Assembly (NCBI GenBank): GCA_020048295.1
Contig: JAIFMT010000203.1
Coordinates: forward strand, 1-14,743
DNA from: Rhodoferax sp.
Lineage (GTDB): Bacteria; Pseudomonadota; Gammaproteobacteria; Burkholderiales; Burkholderiaceae
Direction of reading: 5' to 3'
DNA length: 14,743 nucleotides
Translations under genes and position numbers: made by a program
Notes under the pieces: model-generated
The model's database searches: none
What the model saw: only the letters and a program-made list of their open reading frames with translations
Told to the model about the DNA's origin: nothing
Part shown: piece by piece, positions 12,133 to 14,743 of the stretch
Layout: each line of letters opens with the position of its first letter
Numbering within the stretch: the first letter of the stretch is position 1

Positions 12133-14743
12133 ATGACCATTCACGCCGCGCTCAACCACGTCACCCACTACAGCTACGACCGCCTGGTCGGCTTGGGGCC
12201 GCAAGTCATCCGGCTGCGCCCTGCCCCGCACTGCCGCAGCAAGATCATTTCCTATTCACTCAAAGTTGAGCCAGAAGGCCATTTCATCAACTGGCAGCAA
12301 GACCCGTTTGCCAACTACCAGGCGCGCCTGGTGTTTCCTGACAAGACCCAAGAATTCAAAGTCACGGTCGATGTGGTGATGGACATGGCGGTCTATAACC
12401 CGTTTGATTTTTTTCTGGAACCCGAGGCCGAAGAGTTTCCGTTCAGCTATGAAGCCAATCTGAAGCAGGAGCTGGTGCCTTACCTGACCCCCGAGCCGGT
12501 GACACCGCTGGTGCAGGCGTATCTGGACAAGATCGACCGCAAGAAGCGCCGCAGTGTGATCTTTCTGGTGGACCTCAACACCCTGGTACACAACGACATC
12601 AAGTACACCATTCGCATGGAGCCGGGTGTGCAGACCCCCGAGGAAACGCTCGCGCTCAAGTCGGGTTCTTGCCGGGACTCGGCCTGGCTGATGGTGCAGT
12701 TGCTGCGCAACTGCGGTCTGGCGGCACGCTTTGTGTCGGGCTACCTGATTCAACTCAAACCCGATGTGAAGTCACTCGACGGTCCCAGCGGCACCGACCA
12801 CGACTTCACCGACCTTCACGCCTGGTGCGAGGTGTATTTGCCTGGCGCCGGCTGGGTTGGTCTGGATGCCACCTCGGGCTTGCTCGCGGGCGAAGGCCAT
12901 ATTCCGCTGGCCTGTACGCCACAGCCCTCGGGTGCCGCACCCATTGAAGGCGGTGTCGATGAGTCTGAAGTTGAATTCGCCCACCACATGCAGGTCACGC
13001 GCATTTACGAGGCGCCGCGCGTCACCAAACCCTATACCGAAGACCAATGGGCCGACATCATGGCCCTGGGCGACGCGGTGGACCAAGACCTGCTCGACAG
13101 CGACGTGCGCATGACGATGGGTGGTGAGCCCACTTTTGTGGCAGTGACCGACCGCGATGCACCAGAGTGGAACACCGATGCACTCGGCCCAACCAAACGC
13201 GGCTTTGCCACCGAATTGGTGCATAAGCTGCGCAAGGAATATGGCGACGGTGGTTTTTTGCATTACGGACAGGGCAAATGGTATCCGGGCGAGCAACTGC
13301 CCCGCTGGGCCTTGAACATTTATTGGCGCACTGATAGGCAGCCCGTCTGGGCCAACCCGGCGTTGTTTGCCGATGAGCGCATCACCAGCCACTACACCAG
13401 CGCCGACGCGCAGCGTTTCACCCAACGGCTGGCCACCAAACTGGGTGTGACCGGCAAATTCATTCAGACCGCTTATGAAGACAGCTGGTATTACCTGTGG
13501 CGCGAGCGTCGCCTGCCGGTCAATGTCGATCCGTTCAATTCCAGGCTCGACGACGAGATGGAGCGCGCCCGCTTGCGCCGGGTTTTTGAGCAAAAACTGG
13601 ACACGCCGGTGGGCTACGTGCTGCCGGTCAAGGTAGCGGGCTATGACGAAGCTTACGGCGCAGCCTGGACCACCGGCCCGTGGTTTTTGCGCGATGAGCG
13701 CATGTACCTGATGCCTGGCGATTCACCCATGGGCTTGCGCTTGCCGCTGGACTCGCTGCCGTGGGTCAGCGAGGCTGATTTTCCGTACATGATCGAGCTC
13801 GACCCCTCGACACTGCGCGGTGACTTGCCGCAGTACAACAGCCTGGCGGCGCGCTATGCCGCTGGCGTTACCGAGGCAACTGGCCCGGATACCGGTGAAA
13901 GCCAGACATCAAGCACCAGCGTCGGCACCCTGCCCACTGCGCCGGGCAAAGCCGGTCTGGCACTCGGTGCTGCCCGGCGCACAGCCGCAATGGCAGCGGC
14001 GGCGACGGCCAACGCCTCCCTCACTGTGCCTTACGTGGCGGGCAGTGGCCCCCAATCGGAAGCCGCCCGCAAGCTGCAAAGTGCCAGCGCGCCCACCGGC
14101 ACCCCGGACTACAGCACCCACGCCCACACCCCGATGCAGCCAGAACCAGCGGATTTTGCCCGTGTGCCCGGCGCTCAGGAGTCTGCCCACTGGATCACCC
14201 GCACCGCGCTCTGCGTTGAAGTGCGTGACCCCCGTCGTGCCAACGGCCCCAAAGCCGAGGCCGTTGGTGAAAAATCCGGCGTGATTTACGTCTTCATGCC
14301 GCCGCTTGAGCGGCTGGAGTATTACCTGGACCTGTTGGCCGCCATTGAGGCCACCGCACAAGAACTGGGTGTACAGATCGTCATCGAGGGCTATCCACCT
14401 CCGCGCGACCCGCGTCTGAAGCTGCTCAGCGTGACACCCGACCCCGGCGTGATCGAGGTCAACATCCACCCAGTCACAAACTGGAAAGAGCTGGTCTATA
14501 ACACCGAGTTTTTGTACAACGCCGCATTTGAGTCGCGTCTGAGCGCCGAAAAGTTCATGACCGACGGCCGCCACACTGGCACCGGCGGCGGTAACCACTT
14601 TGTGATGGGCGGTGCCACGCCGGCTGACAGCCCTTTCCTGCGCAAGCCCGAGCTGCTGGCCAGCCTGCTGTTGTATTGGCACAACCACCCATCACTAAGC
14701 TATCTGTTCAGCGGCATGTTCGTGGGCCCCACCAGCCAGGCAC
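12133..14743 (+). CDS. Transglutaminase-like protein fused to DUF2126 putative amidoligase (partial, continues past right edge)
   Basis: 870 residues are readable; relatives are usually about 1100. An N-terminal transglutaminase-associated domain (about 1-150, HVTHYSYDRLVGLGPQVIRLRP) precedes a transglutaminase/papain-like core (about 155-270) with the Cys-His-Asp triad intact: Cys180 (SGSCRDSAW), His229 (DLHAWCEV) and Asp245 (GLDAT). From about 330 onward is DUF2126 (PF09899), a putative amidoligase: MTMGGEPTFVAVTDRDAPEW, HYGQGKWYPGEQLPRW, VIEVNIHP and, near the window end, DGRHTGTGGGNHFVMGG. The last resembles the Gly/His ligand loop of glutamine-synthetase-like ligases. Residues about 575-690 are a low-complexity Ala/Ser/Thr/Pro-rich insert within DUF2126. 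The ATG is 277 bases after phaC with only a weak GAGA site. The predicted role is cutting or forming amide bonds on an unknown peptide; no substrate is known. The frame is intact throughout. Confidence 0.9.
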   Translation, partial: MTIHAALNHVTHYSYDRLVGLGPQVIRLRPAPHCRSKIISYSLKVEPEGHFINWQQDPFANYQARLVFPDKTQEFKVTVDVVMDMAVYNPFDFFLEPEAEEFPFSYEANLKQELVPYLTPEPVTPLVQAYLDKIDRKKRRSVIFLVDLNTLVHNDIKYTIRMEPGVQTPEETLALKSGSCRDSAWLMVQLLRNCGLAARFVSGYLIQLKPDVKSLDGPSGTDHDFTDLHAWCEVYLPGAGWVGLDATSGLLAGEGHIPLACTPQPSGAAPIEGGVDESEVEFAHHMQVTRIYEAPRVTKPYTEDQWADIMALGDAVDQDLLDSDVRMTMGGEPTFVAVTDRDAPEWNTDALGPTKRGFATELVHKLRKEYGDGGFLHYGQGKWYPGEQLPRWALNIYWRTDRQPVWANPALFADERITSHYTSADAQRFTQRLATKLGVTGKFIQTAYEDSWYYLWRERRLPVNVDPFNSRLDDEMERARLRRVFEQKLDTPVGYVLPVKVAGYDEAYGAAWTTGPWFLRDERMYLMPGDSPMGLRLPLDSLPWVSEADFPYMIELDPSTLRGDLPQYNSLAARYAAGVTEATGPDTGESQTSSTSVGTLPTAPGKAGLALGAARRTAAMAAAATANASLTVPYVAGSGPQSEAARKLQSASAPTGTPDYSTHAHTPMQPEPADFARVPGAQESAHWITRTALCVEVRDPRRANGPKAEAVGEKSGVIYVFMPPLERLEYYLDLLAAIEATAQELGVQIVIEGYPPPRDPRLKLLSVTPDPGVIEVNIHPVTNWKELVYNTEFLYNAAFESRLSAEKFMTDGRHTGTGGGNHFVMGGATPADSPFLRKPELLASLLLYWHNHPSLSYLFSGMFVGPTSQA

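Noticed and set aside
13909..14688. Minus-strand open frame of 259 codons over the DUF2126 region
   Set aside because: The plus strand is continuous and carries conserved DUF2126 text throughout; the reverse frame has no domain.
12133..14743. Possible frameshift or pseudogene in the long transglutaminase gene
   Set aside because: The frame is open from ATG 12133 to the window end with all motifs in order; only the window edge truncates it.
1..14743. CRISPR array, tRNA, rRNA, transposase or phage genes
   Set aside because: No regularly spaced repeat units, no cloverleaf-like or rRNA-like segments and no transposase, integrase or phage protein motifs were seen on either strand.

Overview
The window looks like chromosomal DNA of a betaproteobacterium in the Burkholderiales, most likely the family Comamonadaceae (Rhodoferax/Polaromonas-like). 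This is an inference. It rests on the GC-rich coding style, on a class I PHA synthase, on the PrpF/GalD-type isomerase beside a TRAP transporter, and on an AT-rich intergenic element at about 9115-9182 that resembles one I recall from genomes of that family. I see no phage genes, transposases, integrases, CRISPR arrays, tRNA or rRNA. Most of the window is ordinary housekeeping and metabolic DNA; the least understood part is the large gene at the right edge.

Region 1 (1-4829) is a small catabolic or uptake module. A LysR-type regulator (3894-4829, +) diverges from a minus-strand operon. The operon order is a PrpF-family isomerase of the 4-oxalomesaconate tautomerase type, then a TRAP substrate-binding protein (dctP), then the two TRAP membrane subunits dctQ and dctM, with dctM running off the left edge. 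A 28-bp perfect palindrome followed by a T-run on the operon strand lies just after dctP. It looks like an internal terminator that would let the binding protein be made in excess over the membrane subunits.

Region 2 (4834-6361, -) holds a gamma-class carbonic anhydrase-like protein followed by the redox-regulated chaperone Hsp33 (hslO). hslO converges on the lysR gene with only four bases between the two stop codons.

Region 3 (6486-9109, +) is a probable three-gene run: a DUF455 ferritin-like protein, an EAL-HDOD signalling protein with altered EAL signatures, and the exported protein CreA. It ends in a 92-bp intergenic stretch with several inverted repeats. Beyond that lies rlmB, on the minus strand.

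Region 4 (9202-11855) has rlmB (23S rRNA 2'-O-methyltransferase) diverging from a stand-alone class I poly(3-hydroxyalkanoate) synthase gene (phaC). After phaC come about 280 bp with short tandem repeats, two small palindromes and a good terminator-like hairpin.

Region 5 (12133 to the right edge) is a long transglutaminase-like protein fused to a DUF2126 putative amidoligase domain. The family is conserved but its biology is unknown. Relatives tend to sit with alpha-E and circularly permuted ATP-grasp proteins, so the missing right flank is where a poorly described peptide or amide-bond-forming system would be expected.
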